Shown one piece after another: positions 1-9,151 of a DNA stretch of 64,000 nt. Origin of the DNA: Streptomyces sclerotialus. GTDB lineage: Bacteria; Actinomycetota; Actinomycetes; Streptomycetales; Streptomycetaceae. The stretch covers positions 248,001-312,000 of the forward strand of contig JODX01000007.1 in the NCBI GenBank assembly GCA_000719105.1, written 5' to 3'. The notes under the pieces were generated by a model. The model was not told the origin of the DNA. It did no database searches and worked only from the letters and a program-made list of their open reading frames with translations. A program made the translations under genes and the position numbers. Each line of letters starts with the position of its first letter. Within the stretch, counting starts at the first letter, position 1.

Positions 1-672
1 GGAGACGCGGTCGTGGTCATCGACGCCGACCTTCAGGACCCGCCGGAACTCATCCCTGACATGGTGGCCCTGTGGCGCGACGGCTGGTCCGTGGTGTCCG
101 CGCGGCGCCGCAGCAGGGCGGGCGAAACCTTCTTCAAGAAGCTCACCGCCCATGTCTACTACCGCCTGCTGAACGCACTGTCGGAGCAGGCCATAGCTCT
201 GGACACCGGCGACTTCCGGCTGCTGGACCGCGAGGTGGTCGCCCACTTGGTGAGCTTGCCGGAAAAGGACCTGTACTTGCGCGGAACGGTCAGCTGGCTC
301 GGGCTGCCGGAGACCAGCGTGTCGTACGACCGCGATCCCCGGTTGGCGGGCAAATCCAAGTACGACCTGCGCAGAATGCTCGAACTGGCGCGGCGCGGTC
401 TGCTCACCGGGTCCAGCGCGCCGCTGCGCCTGCCCACCTGTCTGGGCGCCACCACCCTGGTCGGTGGAGCGGTCGTCGCGGCGGTCACCCGCGATCCTCG
501 GCAACTGCTGCGCTCCGGTGCCTACGGTGCGCAGGCCTTGGCTCTGGGCGCCATCGGCGAGTACCTGCGGGTGGTCCACCGTCAAGTGCGAGGACGTCCC
601 GACTACGTCGTCGCGGAACGCGTCGGCGCCATCTACGAGGTACCGGCGGTGGAGGAGCGTGTTGCCCTGTGA
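1..672 (+). CDS. GT2 membrane glycosyltransferase, 5'-truncated by window edge
   Basis: C-terminal part of a polyprenyl-phosphate sugar transferase of the DPM1/GtrB type, which normally moves a sugar from a nucleotide donor to a lipid carrier at the inner face of the membrane. The open frame already runs from base 1, so the start lies outside the window. Visible are the acidic motif DADLQDPPELIPDM, the RLLDREVV region and a C-terminal membrane part with two hydrophobic stretches (LPTCLGATTLVGGAVVAAV and SGAYGAQALALGAIGEYL) followed by a basic YLRVVHRQVRGRPDYVV tail, as in GtrB. The stop overlaps the next start by four bases, so it is the first visible gene of a translationally coupled run. 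Family firm; the sugar is unknown. Confidence 0.88.
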   Translation, partial: GDAVVVIDADLQDPPELIPDMVALWRDGWSVVSARRRSRAGETFFKKLTAHVYYRLLNALSEQAIALDTGDFRLLDREVVAHLVSLPEKDLYLRGTVSWLGLPETSVSYDRDPRLAGKSKYDLRRMLELARRGLLTGSSAPLRLPTCLGATTLVGGAVVAAVTRDPRQLLRSGAYGAQALALGAIGEYLRVVHRQVRGRPDYVVAERVGAIYEVPAVEERVAL

Positions 673-2063
673 ACAGTGGCACCGAGCAGACGAAGGGCGG
701 CACCGCCTCCGCCGTGGACGTCGTCGTCGTCGGAGCGGGATTCACCGGTCTGTCCGCGGCCCTCGAGCTGGCCGGCCGGGGTCTCAGCGTTCGGCTGCTG
801 GAGCGGGAGCCGGAGGTCGGAGGGCTCGCGTCGGGCTTCGACATCGGCGGCGGCAAGCGCCTCGAACGCTTCTACCACCACTGGTTCGCCTCTGACGCGG
901 AAATGATCCGGCTGTGCGGGATCCTGGGCATCTCTCACCTGCTGGAAGCCCACGAGACGCGCACGGGCATGTACTTCGCTAACTCCGTCTACCGGCTTTC
1001 CGCCCCGCTGGATCTGCTGCGTTTCGCGCCACTGCCCCTGCTGGACCGGCTGCGCCTCGGACTGCTGGCGCTGCGCGCCCAGCGGGTGAAGCACTGGCGG
1101 GCGCTGGAGTCGCTGACCGCCGAGGAGTGGCTGGTCGCCCTGGGCGGGCGCCGCGTGTACGACACGGTCTGGCGCCCCCTGCTGCAGGGCAAGTTCGGCA
1201 AGTACGCCGACCAGGTCGGCGCCACGTGGATGTGGACCAAGCTGCATCTGCGGGGCGGCAGCCGCACTCGCTCCGGCAAGGAGACGCTGTACTACATCAA
1301 GGGCGGCAGCGAGGCCCTGCTGACCTCGCTGCGGGAACGCCTGGAGGCCCTGGGCGTCGACATCCGCACGGGTGTCGCGGCCGAGGCGGTGCATACCGAG
1401 GGCGCCGGCGTCAGCGGCGTGATGGCCGACGGCGTCTTCCACCCGGCCCGCCAGGTCCTGATCACCGCCGCGCCCCAGCTCGCCGCCGGGCTGCTGGACC
1501 ACGACGGCGCGGCCCACCCCGCAGTGCCGCAGCTGAAGCGGCAATGGTCGGCCGTCGACTACCTGGGCAACGTCTGCTTGGTGCTTGAGAACGACCGCAA
1601 GCTGTCCGACACATACTGGCTCAACGTCAACGATCCCGGCTTCCCCTACGTCGGCCTGATCGAACACACCAATTTCGACCGGCCCGAACGGTACGGCGGC
1701 AAGCACGTTGTGTACCTCTCCAAGTACTTGCCGACCGACGCCGAGCTGTACCGGATGTCGGATGAGGAGGTCTTCGAGTTCAGCCTGCCGCACATCCGGC
1801 GTATGTTCCCCGATTTCGACCGTAGTTGGGTGCAGCGCTATCACGTCTGGCGCGCCCCCTACGCCCAGCCGGTGATCACACCGAACTACACCCGTGTCAT
1901 GCCGTCGGCCGAGTCGGCCGTCCGGGGCCTGTACCTGGTCGGCATGGCCCAGGTGTTCCCCGAGGACCGCGGCACCAACTACGCCGTACGGGACGGCCGC
2001 CGGGCCGGACTCCTGATCGCCGACCGTCTCACCGCGACTGCCGCCGGGGGCCACGATGTCTGA
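669..2063 (+). CDS. NAD(P)/FAD-dependent oxidoreductase (amine oxidase / PPOX-like)
   Basis: A 464-residue flavoprotein with an N-terminal Rossmann motif (VVVVGAGFTGLSAALELAG, about residues 17-35), the ADP-ribose acidic end LLERE and the GGLASGF loop usual in protoporphyrinogen oxidase, phytoene desaturase and UDP-galactopyranose mutase-like enzymes. The C-terminal second FAD motif is GLYLVGMAQVFPEDRGTNYAV. The GTG at 669 overlaps the stop of the glycosyltransferase gene and puts the Rossmann fold near the N-terminus; longer readings upstream are out of register with it. Relatives often sit beside DPM-type glycosyltransferases in cell-envelope or glycolipid clusters, which fits this context. 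The substrate cannot be read from the sequence; oxidation of a sugar, lipid or isoprenoid is possible. Confidence 0.85.
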   Translation: MNSGTEQTKGGTASAVDVVVVGAGFTGLSAALELAGRGLSVRLLEREPEVGGLASGFDIGGGKRLERFYHHWFASDAEMIRLCGILGISHLLEAHETRTGMYFANSVYRLSAPLDLLRFAPLPLLDRLRLGLLALRAQRVKHWRALESLTAEEWLVALGGRRVYDTVWRPLLQGKFGKYADQVGATWMWTKLHLRGGSRTRSGKETLYYIKGGSEALLTSLRERLEALGVDIRTGVAAEAVHTEGAGVSGVMADGVFHPARQVLITAAPQLAAGLLDHDGAAHPAVPQLKRQWSAVDYLGNVCLVLENDRKLSDTYWLNVNDPGFPYVGLIEHTNFDRPERYGGKHVVYLSKYLPTDAELYRMSDEEVFEFSLPHIRRMFPDFDRSWVQRYHVWRAPYAQPVITPNYTRVMPSAESAVRGLYLVGMAQVFPEDRGTNYAVRDGRRAGLLIADRLTATAAGGHDV

Positions 2064-3474
2064 TCTGCTCTCCCTCGACCAGGCCGAAGGGATGACGACC
2101 GAGCAGGTGCACGACCTGTACCGCAGGTTCGTCAGCCGCAGCCAAATCTCCCTTATCGGGTCCTTCGGCTTCGGCCGCGACCTCGTCGATCACGCCGAGG
2201 GCGCCTGGGTACATCTGCGCGACGGCCGCCGCATCCTGGACTTCACCGGCGGCGTCGGCGTCCTGAACCACGGGCACAACCACCCGCGCATCGTCGCCGC
2301 CCGGCGCCGCTTCCAGGAAGCACGGCGCATGGAAGTACACAAAAACTATCTGTCCCCCTACGTGGCCGCGCTCAGCCACAACCTCGCCCAGCTCCTGCCC
2401 GACGATCTGAACATCAGCTACTTTCCCAACTCCGGTGCGGAAGCGGTGGAAGGAGCGGTGAAGCTCGCCTACAAGTACCACCGGGGCCGGCGCGGCACCG
2501 TCCTGCACTCGGATATCGCCTTCCACGGAAAACTTCTCGGCGCGGGCAGCCTGACCGCCTCGCCCGAGGTGCACTTCCCCTATCCACGAATCCCCGGCAC
2601 CGACGCCTTCGCCTACGACGACCTCGACTCGTTCCAACTGGCGCTGGAGCGACACACCTCCGCCGGCGGCGAATGCGACGTGTACGCCGTCGCCGTCGAG
2701 CCGTTCAGCGCCTCCAGTCTGCGCGAGTGCTCCCCGCAGTTCCTGCGAGAGGTCCGGCGTATCTGCACCGAACGCGACATCGTGCTGATCTTCGACGAGG
2801 TGTACACCGGCTGGGGCAAGACCGGCGCCTTGTTCCACTTCATGCACCACCCCGGCCTTGTCCCGGACATCGTCACCACCTCCAAGGCCTTCGGCGGCGG
2901 CAAGGCGTCGATCTCCGGGTACATCACACGTGAGCCCATCTTCCGTGCGGCGTACGACAATCTGGCCGACGCCACCTTGCACAGCACGACGTACTACGGC
3001 TTCGGTGAGGAGACGGCGACAGCGCTGGAGGCCGTGGCCGTCGCCGTCGAGGAGGACTTCCCCGGCCGCGCCCGCGCACTGGGTGAGCGCCTGGAGAGCG
3101 GACTGGCCAAGGTCGCCGCCCGCCACCCGCGCCTGGTACGGCAGGTCAAGGGACGCGGCGCCCTGCACGGGGTGTTCCTCGCCCCCGGCCCCGAGCTGCC
3201 CGACGCGCTGCGCTCCCTACTGCCCGCCTCAGCGGCCAAGGACCCGCAGGCCGTGTCGAAGCTGCTGACGGGCGCGGTCATCGCCGCCCTCTACCGCGAC
3301 CACGGCATCCTCACCTTCTTCGGCTCCAACCGTGCCATCGCCCTGATCGTCTCGCCGCCTCTGGTGGCGCAGACCGACGAGGTGGACCTCTTCGTCAAGG
3401 CCTTGGACGAGGTGCTGGACCAGGGTGTGGTCCGCCTGCTGGCGGGCCTGGTTCGGGAGAAGGTGTTCGGATGA
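2056..3474 (+). CDS. Class III PLP aminotransferase
   Basis: A 472-residue fold-type I aminotransferase of the acetylornithine/4-aminobutyrate group, transferring an amino group to an aldehyde or keto substrate. Visible are the substrate-loop text FTGGVGVLNHGHNHP, the cofactor-binding NSGAEAVEGAVKLAYKYH, the aspartate motif FDEVYTGWGKTG, and the PLP lysine in TTSKAFGGGKASISGY. The start overlaps the preceding FAD oxidoreductase by eight bases and the stop overlaps the next gene by four. Pairing of a class III aminotransferase with a GMC oxidase two genes on recalls aminoglycoside clusters (NeoB with NeoQ), where a primary alcohol is oxidised and then aminated. That parallel is inference; the family assignment is firm. 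Confidence 0.92.
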   Translation: MSDLLSLDQAEGMTTEQVHDLYRRFVSRSQISLIGSFGFGRDLVDHAEGAWVHLRDGRRILDFTGGVGVLNHGHNHPRIVAARRRFQEARRMEVHKNYLSPYVAALSHNLAQLLPDDLNISYFPNSGAEAVEGAVKLAYKYHRGRRGTVLHSDIAFHGKLLGAGSLTASPEVHFPYPRIPGTDAFAYDDLDSFQLALERHTSAGGECDVYAVAVEPFSASSLRECSPQFLREVRRICTERDIVLIFDEVYTGWGKTGALFHFMHHPGLVPDIVTTSKAFGGGKASISGYITREPIFRAAYDNLADATLHSTTYYGFGEETATALEAVAVAVEEDFPGRARALGERLESGLAKVAARHPRLVRQVKGRGALHGVFLAPGPELPDALRSLLPASAAKDPQAVSKLLTGAVIAALYRDHGILTFFGSNRAIALIVSPPLVAQTDEVDLFVKALDEVLDQGVVRLLAGLVREKVFG

Positions 3475-3842
3475 GGCTCACCGAGCGGGCCCTGAATGCC
3501 TCGGGGCTGCCGTTGTGCTGGGCCACCGTGTACGAGGAGCTGACCCCGGCACCGGCGCTGCGCGAGGCGGTGCGTCACACTGTGCTCAGCCTGAACCGGA
3601 CGCCCGCTGCATACCGGTGGGTGACGGCCGTGGTCCTGCGCCTGTTCCCCGCCGTCTTCTGGGCTGTGACCCGCCGCCGTCCCGGCGGCGCCACCCCAGA
3701 ACAGGTTGCGGACGGCCTCGCTCGTCTGCGCCGACTGCCCGGGGTGGCCGACGTGCTGCGGGCCACCACCGCGCTGGCGCTGTACGGCGCCCTGGACAGC
3801 CGGCCGCCCCGGGACGCGCGCGCCGGGGAGGCAATGGGATGA
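3471..3842 (+). CDS. Small protein of unknown function, GMC-oxidase partner candidate
   Basis: A 123-residue protein with no signal peptide. It is rich in helical, hydrophobic-basic segments (TAVVLRLFPAVFWAVTRRR; LRRLPGVADVLRATTALALYG) and has only one cysteine. It overlaps the aminotransferase stop and the GMC oxidoreductase start by four bases each, so all three are probably made in step. I do not recognise the family. Its position directly before an FAD alcohol oxidase and its helical layout resemble the N-terminal helical domain that long-chain alcohol oxidases carry in one chain, so it could be a split-off small subunit or chaperone. That is a hypothesis only. Confidence 0.7.
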   Translation: MRLTERALNASGLPLCWATVYEELTPAPALREAVRHTVLSLNRTPAAYRWVTAVVLRLFPAVFWAVTRRRPGGATPEQVADGLARLRRLPGVADVLRATTALALYGALDSRPPRDARAGEAMG

Positions 3843-5335
3843 GCCTCATCGCGGCACCGGGCCGCCGAGCCCGCCGGGCCGACACCGAGATTACGTGTGA
3901 CGCCCTGGTGGTCGGCTCCGGCGCCGGCGGCAGCGTCGCCGCCCTCGAACTGGCTCGCGCCGGGCGGTCCGTCACCGTGCTGGAGGAGGGTCCGCGGGTT
4001 AGCACCCGGGACCTGGCGACGGCCGCCCCGGCGGAGTCCATGCGCCGCCTGTACCGCAACGGCGGGGCGACCGCGATCCTCGGCACGCCCACGATCGCGT
4101 ACGGCGAAGCCCACGCCGTGGGCGGCACCACCGTCGTCAACGGCGGTCTGCTGTGGGAGCCGTCCTCGGCCCTTCTCGACCGATGGGCGGTTTGGTCCGG
4201 ATATGGCGGCTACCGGGCGGCGGTCATTGGACCGCGCTTCGCCGAGGTCCGGCGGCGGCTGGGCATGATCGTGCAGGAGCACGGAGACGGCAACGACGAC
4301 TCCCGGCTGCTGGCGCGGGCCGCCGAGTCGCTCGACTGGCGGTGGCAGTTCCCGCAACGTGTCGTACGCGGCTGCCGTCATAGCAACCAGTGCGCCACCG
4401 GCTGCCCGAGCGGCGCGAAACAGAGCATGGCCCTGACCTATCTGCCCGAGGCGGAGGCGCTGGGAGCCCATGTCAGCGCCGGCGTGCGGGTGGAACGGAT
4501 CGAGCACCACGGGAGCACCGTCCACGCCGTGGAGGCCACGGACGCGGACGGGCGCCGCATCCGCTACCGGCCCCGCACCGTGTTCCTCGCCGCCGGCCCC
4601 ATCGGCACCCCGGTACTGCTGCGCCGCAGCGGCATCCACCGGCGTACAGCCGGGCGACGTCTGGCCCTGCACCTCAACCTGCGTTCCATCGCCCGCTTCC
4701 CGCACACGGTGGACGCCGGGCGCGGCACCATGTTCACCACCCAGGTCCACGAGCACGCGGCGCTCGGAATGCTCGTGATGGCGTCCAACCTGACACCGGG
4801 CGGCCTGGGAGCCGCGCTCGCCGGGCGCAATCCACGGGAGGCTAACAGGTTCCTGGCCGTCCGCGACCAGGTCGGCATATTCACCACGCAGGTGCGGATG
4901 CAGGGCTCGGCCACGATCACCGGGCAGATCGGCGGCACGCCACTGCTGCGCCACGGCATGACCCGTGCTGACCACCACGCCCTGGCGCTGGCGTTCCGCC
5001 GGACCGCGCGGCTGCTGTTCGCGGCGGGCGCCGTGGAACTGCTGCCCCCGACCAGCTCCGTCGGCCCGCTGTGCTCGGAGACGGAGGTCGAGGAGTTCTG
5101 CTCCCGTGTCCGCCCGGGTGACTGGGAGCTGGTCTCCGTGCACGGCATGGCCAGCTGCGCCATGGCTCGCCCCGAGCGCGGCGGGGTCTGCGACGACCTC
5201 GGCCGACCGCACGGCTTCACCAATCTGCACGTCTGCGACGCCAGTGTGCTGCCTGGTGCCCCCGGAATCAGCCCGCAGGGCACGATCATGTCCTTCGCCC
5301 ACGAGATCGTGGCCCGACACCTGGAGACCTTATGA
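3839..5335 (+). CDS. GMC-family FAD oxidoreductase
   Basis: A 498-residue glucose-methanol-choline oxidoreductase, which oxidises an alcohol with FAD. The FAD motif is ALVVGSGAGGSVAALELARAG near residue 25, with the adenine-binding acidic end TVLEEGP. Further on is AYGEAHAVGGTTVVNGG. A cysteine-bearing segment, CRHSNQCATGCPSGAKQSM, is typical of the long-chain alcohol oxidase branch. The C-terminal signature SVHGMASCAMA with the later GAPGISPQGTIMSFAHEI holds the active-site region. The ATG at 3839 was chosen because it overlaps the preceding stop and places the FAD motif correctly. It probably supplies the aldehyde or ketone used by the class III aminotransferase upstream; the substrate is unknown. 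Confidence 0.9.
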   Translation: MSLIAAPGRRARRADTEITCDALVVGSGAGGSVAALELARAGRSVTVLEEGPRVSTRDLATAAPAESMRRLYRNGGATAILGTPTIAYGEAHAVGGTTVVNGGLLWEPSSALLDRWAVWSGYGGYRAAVIGPRFAEVRRRLGMIVQEHGDGNDDSRLLARAAESLDWRWQFPQRVVRGCRHSNQCATGCPSGAKQSMALTYLPEAEALGAHVSAGVRVERIEHHGSTVHAVEATDADGRRIRYRPRTVFLAAGPIGTPVLLRRSGIHRRTAGRRLALHLNLRSIARFPHTVDAGRGTMFTTQVHEHAALGMLVMASNLTPGGLGAALAGRNPREANRFLAVRDQVGIFTTQVRMQGSATITGQIGGTPLLRHGMTRADHHALALAFRRTARLLFAAGAVELLPPTSSVGPLCSETEVEEFCSRVRPGDWELVSVHGMASCAMARPERGGVCDDLGRPHGFTNLHVCDASVLPGAPGISPQGTIMSFAHEIVARHLETL

Positions 5336-6543
5336 CCGATCAACGCATGCAGCAGAAAACCCCCGTACGACCCTCCGCGCCGGTGGAGTCGGTGCTGTTC
5401 AGTCCGGCGGCGGTGGTGGCGTCGTGCGTGGGGTTCGTACTGATCGGTGCGTTGCAGGCGCTCTACGGACCCGCGATCCCGGCGTTCCGGGAGGAGTTCG
5501 AGCTGTCGCCGTCGGGCGCGGGGCTGGGACTGAGCGCGCATTTCGTGGGCGGGGTGATGGGGGTGCTGCTGTTCGACCGGGTCTTCGGCCGCATCGGCAA
5601 CCGGCGCATCCTGGGCGTCTCGTACGTTCTGATGGCCGTCGGTGCGGCCGGTGTGGCACTCGCGCCGGCCTGGCCGGTCGCGCTGGCCGCGGCGCTGCTG
5701 GCCGGGCTCGGTTTCGGCGGAATCGACTACGGCCTCAACCAGCTGTTCGCCATCGGGTTCGGCAACCGTTCCACTGCCATGCTGAACATCCTCAACGCGC
5801 ATTTCGGTATCGGTGCGATCCTGGGCCCGGCAGTGATCGGCGCGGTCGGCTCACAGGAGTACCCATGGGTGTTTGGGGCGTTCGCGCTGGCCAACCTGCC
5901 ACTGTTGGTGTGTCTGGCGGGTGTGCGTGACCATGCCCCGCACACGGATGCCCAGGCGCCGCCGGAGGCTGGAAACACAACGGCGCGGAGGCGCAGCTTG
6001 GTCTCGGTGCTGACGGTGTTCGTGGCCCTGTATGTCCTGCACGTGGGCATCGAGGCCGGGGTGGGCGGCTGGGAGCCGACCCATCTGGAGACGGTCGGCT
6101 ACGGTGCGGGGATCGCGGCGACCGCGACCTCGGTGTACTGGCTGATGATGACCGTGGGCCGCTTCCTGGTCGCCCCCCTCGCGCTCAGATTCTCGCCGCA
6201 GGTCATCATTACCGTCTCGTGCACGGGGATGACGGTCTGCCTCCTGTTGGCGGCCGTCCCGGCGCTGGCTCCTTACGCGTATGCAGGCGTGGGGTTGTTC
6301 ATCGCGCCCATCTTCCCCACCGGCCTGCCCTGGCTCCACCGTGCCGCGCCCCGAGCACGCCGGGCCGGGGCGGTGGTCATCGCCGCTTCCATGGTCGGCG
6401 GGGTGGCTGCCGGACCCGCCCTGGGCAAGGCCATCGAATGGTCCGGCGTCCGCTCCGTCCCCCTCCTTCTCACTGCCGTATCCGCCCTCTGCCTGACCGC
6501 GACGCTCTGGCTCGACCGCGCCACGCGTACGGCCATCGACTGA
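5332..6543 (+). CDS. MFS transporter
   Basis: A 403-residue major facilitator with roughly twelve hydrophobic segments, a short N-terminal cytoplasmic tail, and the loop 2-3 basic motif region DRVFGRIGNRRILG. The central loop near residue 205 is hydrophilic (HAPHTDAQAPPEAGNTTARRRS) and separates the two six-helix halves. It begins in a four-base overlap with the GMC oxidoreductase. Its place at the end of the overlapping block suggests export of the pathway product or uptake of a sugar precursor; relatives include fucose/galactose-type permeases and drug exporters, and the sequence does not settle which. Confidence 0.85.
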   Translation: MTDQRMQQKTPVRPSAPVESVLFSPAAVVASCVGFVLIGALQALYGPAIPAFREEFELSPSGAGLGLSAHFVGGVMGVLLFDRVFGRIGNRRILGVSYVLMAVGAAGVALAPAWPVALAAALLAGLGFGGIDYGLNQLFAIGFGNRSTAMLNILNAHFGIGAILGPAVIGAVGSQEYPWVFGAFALANLPLLVCLAGVRDHAPHTDAQAPPEAGNTTARRRSLVSVLTVFVALYVLHVGIEAGVGGWEPTHLETVGYGAGIAATATSVYWLMMTVGRFLVAPLALRFSPQVIITVSCTGMTVCLLLAAVPALAPYAYAGVGLFIAPIFPTGLPWLHRAAPRARRAGAVVIAASMVGGVAAGPALGKAIEWSGVRSVPLLLTAVSALCLTATLWLDRATRTAID

Positions 6544-6587
6544 ACGCCTCGGCCGTTCGGCACTCCTCATCCGAAGGGATCCCCATC

Positions 6588-8354
6588 GTGCCCGCGCTGA
6601 CCATATCGTCCGACAGCTTTCTGCTGCACGACGAACCGTTCCGAATCATCTCCGGGGCAATGCACTACTTCCGCATCCACCCGGACCAGTGGGCCGACCG
6701 GCTGCGTAAGGCCCGGCTGATGGGCCTCAACACGGTGGAGACCTACCTACCGTGGAACCTCCACCAGCCGGATCCCGAGGGCCCACTAGTGCTGGACGGG
6801 ATCCTCGACCTGCCCCGCTACCTGGAGCTGGCCAAGGCTGAAGGGCTGCACGTCCTGCTGCGCCCGGGGCCGTACATCTGCGCCGAGTGGGACGGCGGCG
6901 GCCTGCCCTCATGGCTCACCACGGACCCGGACATCCGGCTGCGCACCAGCGACCCCCGCTTCACCGACGCGGTCGACCGCTACCTGGACCTGCTGCTGCC
7001 CCCGCTGCTGCCGCACATGGCGGCCTCGGGCGGCCCCGTGATCGCCGTCCAGGTGGAGAACGAATACGGCGCCTACGGCGGTGACACCGCCTATCTGCAT
7101 CATATGGAAAGGGCGCTGCGCTCCCGGGGCGTTGAGGAGCTCCTCTTCACATGCGACCAGGTCAACCCCGAGCACCTGGCGGCCGGCAGCCTGCCGGGCG
7201 TCCTCGCCACCGGCACCTTCGGAGGCCGTATCGATCGGAGCCTCGCCACTTTGCGCGCCCACCAGAGCGAAGGGCCGCTGATGTGTGCCGAGTTCTGGAT
7301 TGGCTGGTTCGACCACTGGGGCGAGCCGCACCACGTGCGGGACGCGGCCGACGCCGCGGCCGACCTCGACCGGCTGCTGGCGGCGGGCGCCTCGGTGAAC
7401 ATCTACATGTTCCACGGCGGTACCAACTTCGGCTTCACCAGCGGCGCCAACCACGACCACGCCTACACGCCGATCGTCACGTCGTACGACTACGACGCCC
7501 CGCTCACCGAGAGCGGCGACCCGGGCCCGAAGTACCACGCCTTCCGCGAGGTCATCGCCCGCTACGCCCAGGTCCCCGACGAGCTGGTGCCGGCCCCGGC
7601 ACCCAAACTGCCGCCCACCACCGTCGTGCTGGACCAGCGCGCCTCCTTGCTGCCTCATGTGAACTTGCAAGATGCCCCCGTGCGCACCGACGACCCGGTC
7701 ACCATGGAGACGCTTGGAGCGCGCTCCGGTTACGTCCTGTACCGCACCACGATCCCGGACGAGGGAGAAGGCCTGCTGCACTTCACCGGCGGCGTCGGCG
7801 ACCGAGCCCAGGTCTTCCTCGACAGTGCCCCCGTCGGCGTTCTGGAGCGGGAACACCACGAGGAGTTGCTGCCCGTGCGCGTTCCCCGCCCCGGCGCCAC
7901 GCTGGAGGTGCTCGTCGAGAACATGGGCGGCGTCAACTACGGGCCGCGCATCGGCGCGTCCAAGGGGCTACTCGGACCGGTCACCTTCAACGGCACCGCG
8001 CTGCGTGGCTGGGACTGTCACCCGCTGATGCTCTCCGACCTGAGGGCGGTTTCCTTCACCGCGGCGGACGGCGCGGCCCCCACGGCCGGGCCGGCCTTCC
8101 ACCGCGGCACGTTCGAGGTGGACGCCGCGGCCGACACGTTCCTGTCCCTGCCGGGCTGGAGCAAGGGCCAGGCGTGGGTCAACGGCTTCCACCTCGGGCG
8201 GTACTGGAACCGGGGCCCGCAGCGGACCCTGTACGTGCCCGCGCCCGTCCTGCGTGGCGGCGCCAACGAGCTGGTCCTGCTGGAACTGCACGGCACCACC
8301 ACCGGGCGGGCCGACCTCACGGAAACCCCCGACCTCGGACTCACGAAAGCGTGA
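6588..8354 (+). CDS. GH35 beta-galactosidase
   Basis: A 588-residue glycoside hydrolase family 35 enzyme without a signal peptide, so probably cytoplasmic. The catalytic (beta/alpha)8 domain shows the acid/base glutamate in VQVENEYGAYGG and the nucleophile glutamate in CAEFWIGWFDHWG, plus FHGGTNFGFTSGAN. C-terminal jelly-roll domains follow. The GTG at 6588 has GAAGGG about eight bases upstream and lies 44 bases after the MFS stop, so it is probably in the same operon. It would release terminal beta-galactose or a related sugar. In this context it may unmask an intermediate, as deglycosylating enzymes do in macrolide self-resistance, or simply feed on imported galactosides. Confidence 0.93.
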   Translation: MPALTISSDSFLLHDEPFRIISGAMHYFRIHPDQWADRLRKARLMGLNTVETYLPWNLHQPDPEGPLVLDGILDLPRYLELAKAEGLHVLLRPGPYICAEWDGGGLPSWLTTDPDIRLRTSDPRFTDAVDRYLDLLLPPLLPHMAASGGPVIAVQVENEYGAYGGDTAYLHHMERALRSRGVEELLFTCDQVNPEHLAAGSLPGVLATGTFGGRIDRSLATLRAHQSEGPLMCAEFWIGWFDHWGEPHHVRDAADAAADLDRLLAAGASVNIYMFHGGTNFGFTSGANHDHAYTPIVTSYDYDAPLTESGDPGPKYHAFREVIARYAQVPDELVPAPAPKLPPTTVVLDQRASLLPHVNLQDAPVRTDDPVTMETLGARSGYVLYRTTIPDEGEGLLHFTGGVGDRAQVFLDSAPVGVLEREHHEELLPVRVPRPGATLEVLVENMGGVNYGPRIGASKGLLGPVTFNGTALRGWDCHPLMLSDLRAVSFTAADGAAPTAGPAFHRGTFEVDAAADTFLSLPGWSKGQAWVNGFHLGRYWNRGPQRTLYVPAPVLRGGANELVLLELHGTTTGRADLTETPDLGLTKA

Positions 8355-8375
8355 GACCAGCCCGGGCGACAGGCG

Positions 8376-8747
8376 TCAGGAGCGACCGGTGAGGCGCAGG
8401 TAGTGACCGTCGGGGTCGTGCACACGGAAGTCCGTGAGCCCCCAGGGGCGTCGTTGGAGTGACTGCGCGAGCGGCCACCCTGCACGCGTCACCCGGTCGA
8501 GGTCGGCGTGCACGTCATCGACCTCCAGGACAATCTCCACCCCGGTGGGAACATCGCGCGCGCCGCGGTCGATGCCTTGCCACGGCGGTGCGGCTCCGAT
8601 GCGCACGTCGTCCCGGACGACGGAGACGTACGGGTTGTCCTCGCCGCGCCGGTCGTCGGCCAGCGAGAATCCCAGCACACGAGTATAGAAGTCGGCGAAA
8701 ACGTCCAAGTCCTCGACGAACACCTCGAGGCGCAGAGCAGCGGGCAT
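8376..8747 (-). CDS. VOC-family (glyoxalase/bleomycin-resistance-like) protein
   Basis: A 123-residue vicinal-oxygen-chelate protein with the paired beta-alpha-beta-beta-beta modules: LRLEVFVEDLDVFADFYTRVLGF at the start and WGLTDFRVHDPDGHYLRLTG at the end. Such proteins bind metals or sequester drugs. It converges on the GH35 gene with 21 bases between the stops. The ATG at 8747 gives the usual family length, but the same frame stays open for 82 codons further upstream, and no clear ribosome-binding site precedes this ATG. A self-resistance role for the neighbouring pathway is possible but unproven. Confidence 0.8.
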   Translation of the reverse strand: MPAALRLEVFVEDLDVFADFYTRVLGFSLADDRRGEDNPYVSVVRDDVRIGAAPPWQGIDRGARDVPTGVEIVLEVDDVHADLDRVTRAGWPLAQSLQRRPWGLTDFRVHDPDGHYLRLTGRS

Positions 8748-9151
8748 GCCGGCAGAATACTCGTCGCCGGCGCCTGGCCGCGCCCGGGCGTCTGAGCGCG
8801 GCATCAGGTACGCGGAAACGTCGTAGCCGCGCGGGTGGGTACCGGCTTCGGGGAGCGTCCGGTCCCGGTCGCCGTCGTAGGCCGGGATCAGCACGGGATG
8901 TTCGACAGGCATCACGATGCGGCACTCGGCAGTGAGCGCACGAAGCATCTCAGGGCTGTCGCGGAAGTGCAGCCCGTACCGACAGGTACGCAAAGGCGCG
9001 ACTTACTCCCTTGCTTCAGTTCCGCCGGCAGACCATCACGGCCGGTTATGCCCAGTCGGCCCCCGTAACGCCTTTCATATTCGTGCACTGCGCATTCATG
9101 AGGGGTCTCGGATCGGCTGTGGCCCGGCATCCTGAGAGGGTGAGTGACAGG
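8748..9151. other. Gap between VOC and FkbM genes
   Basis: About 400 bases between divergent genes. The minus-strand frame of the VOC gene stays open to about 8993 with codons that look used (mostly G/C third positions), so it may hold a longer start or the relic of another protein fused to it. From about 9000 to 9130 the composition is less coding-like. Promoters for both genes should lie here, but none is clear. Confidence 0.4.

Noticed and set aside
633..2054. Long minus-strand open frame opposite the FAD oxidoreductase and many similar long antisense frames
   Set aside because: High GC makes opposite-strand frames stay open; the residues show no motifs and the plus-strand frame has clear FAD motifs.
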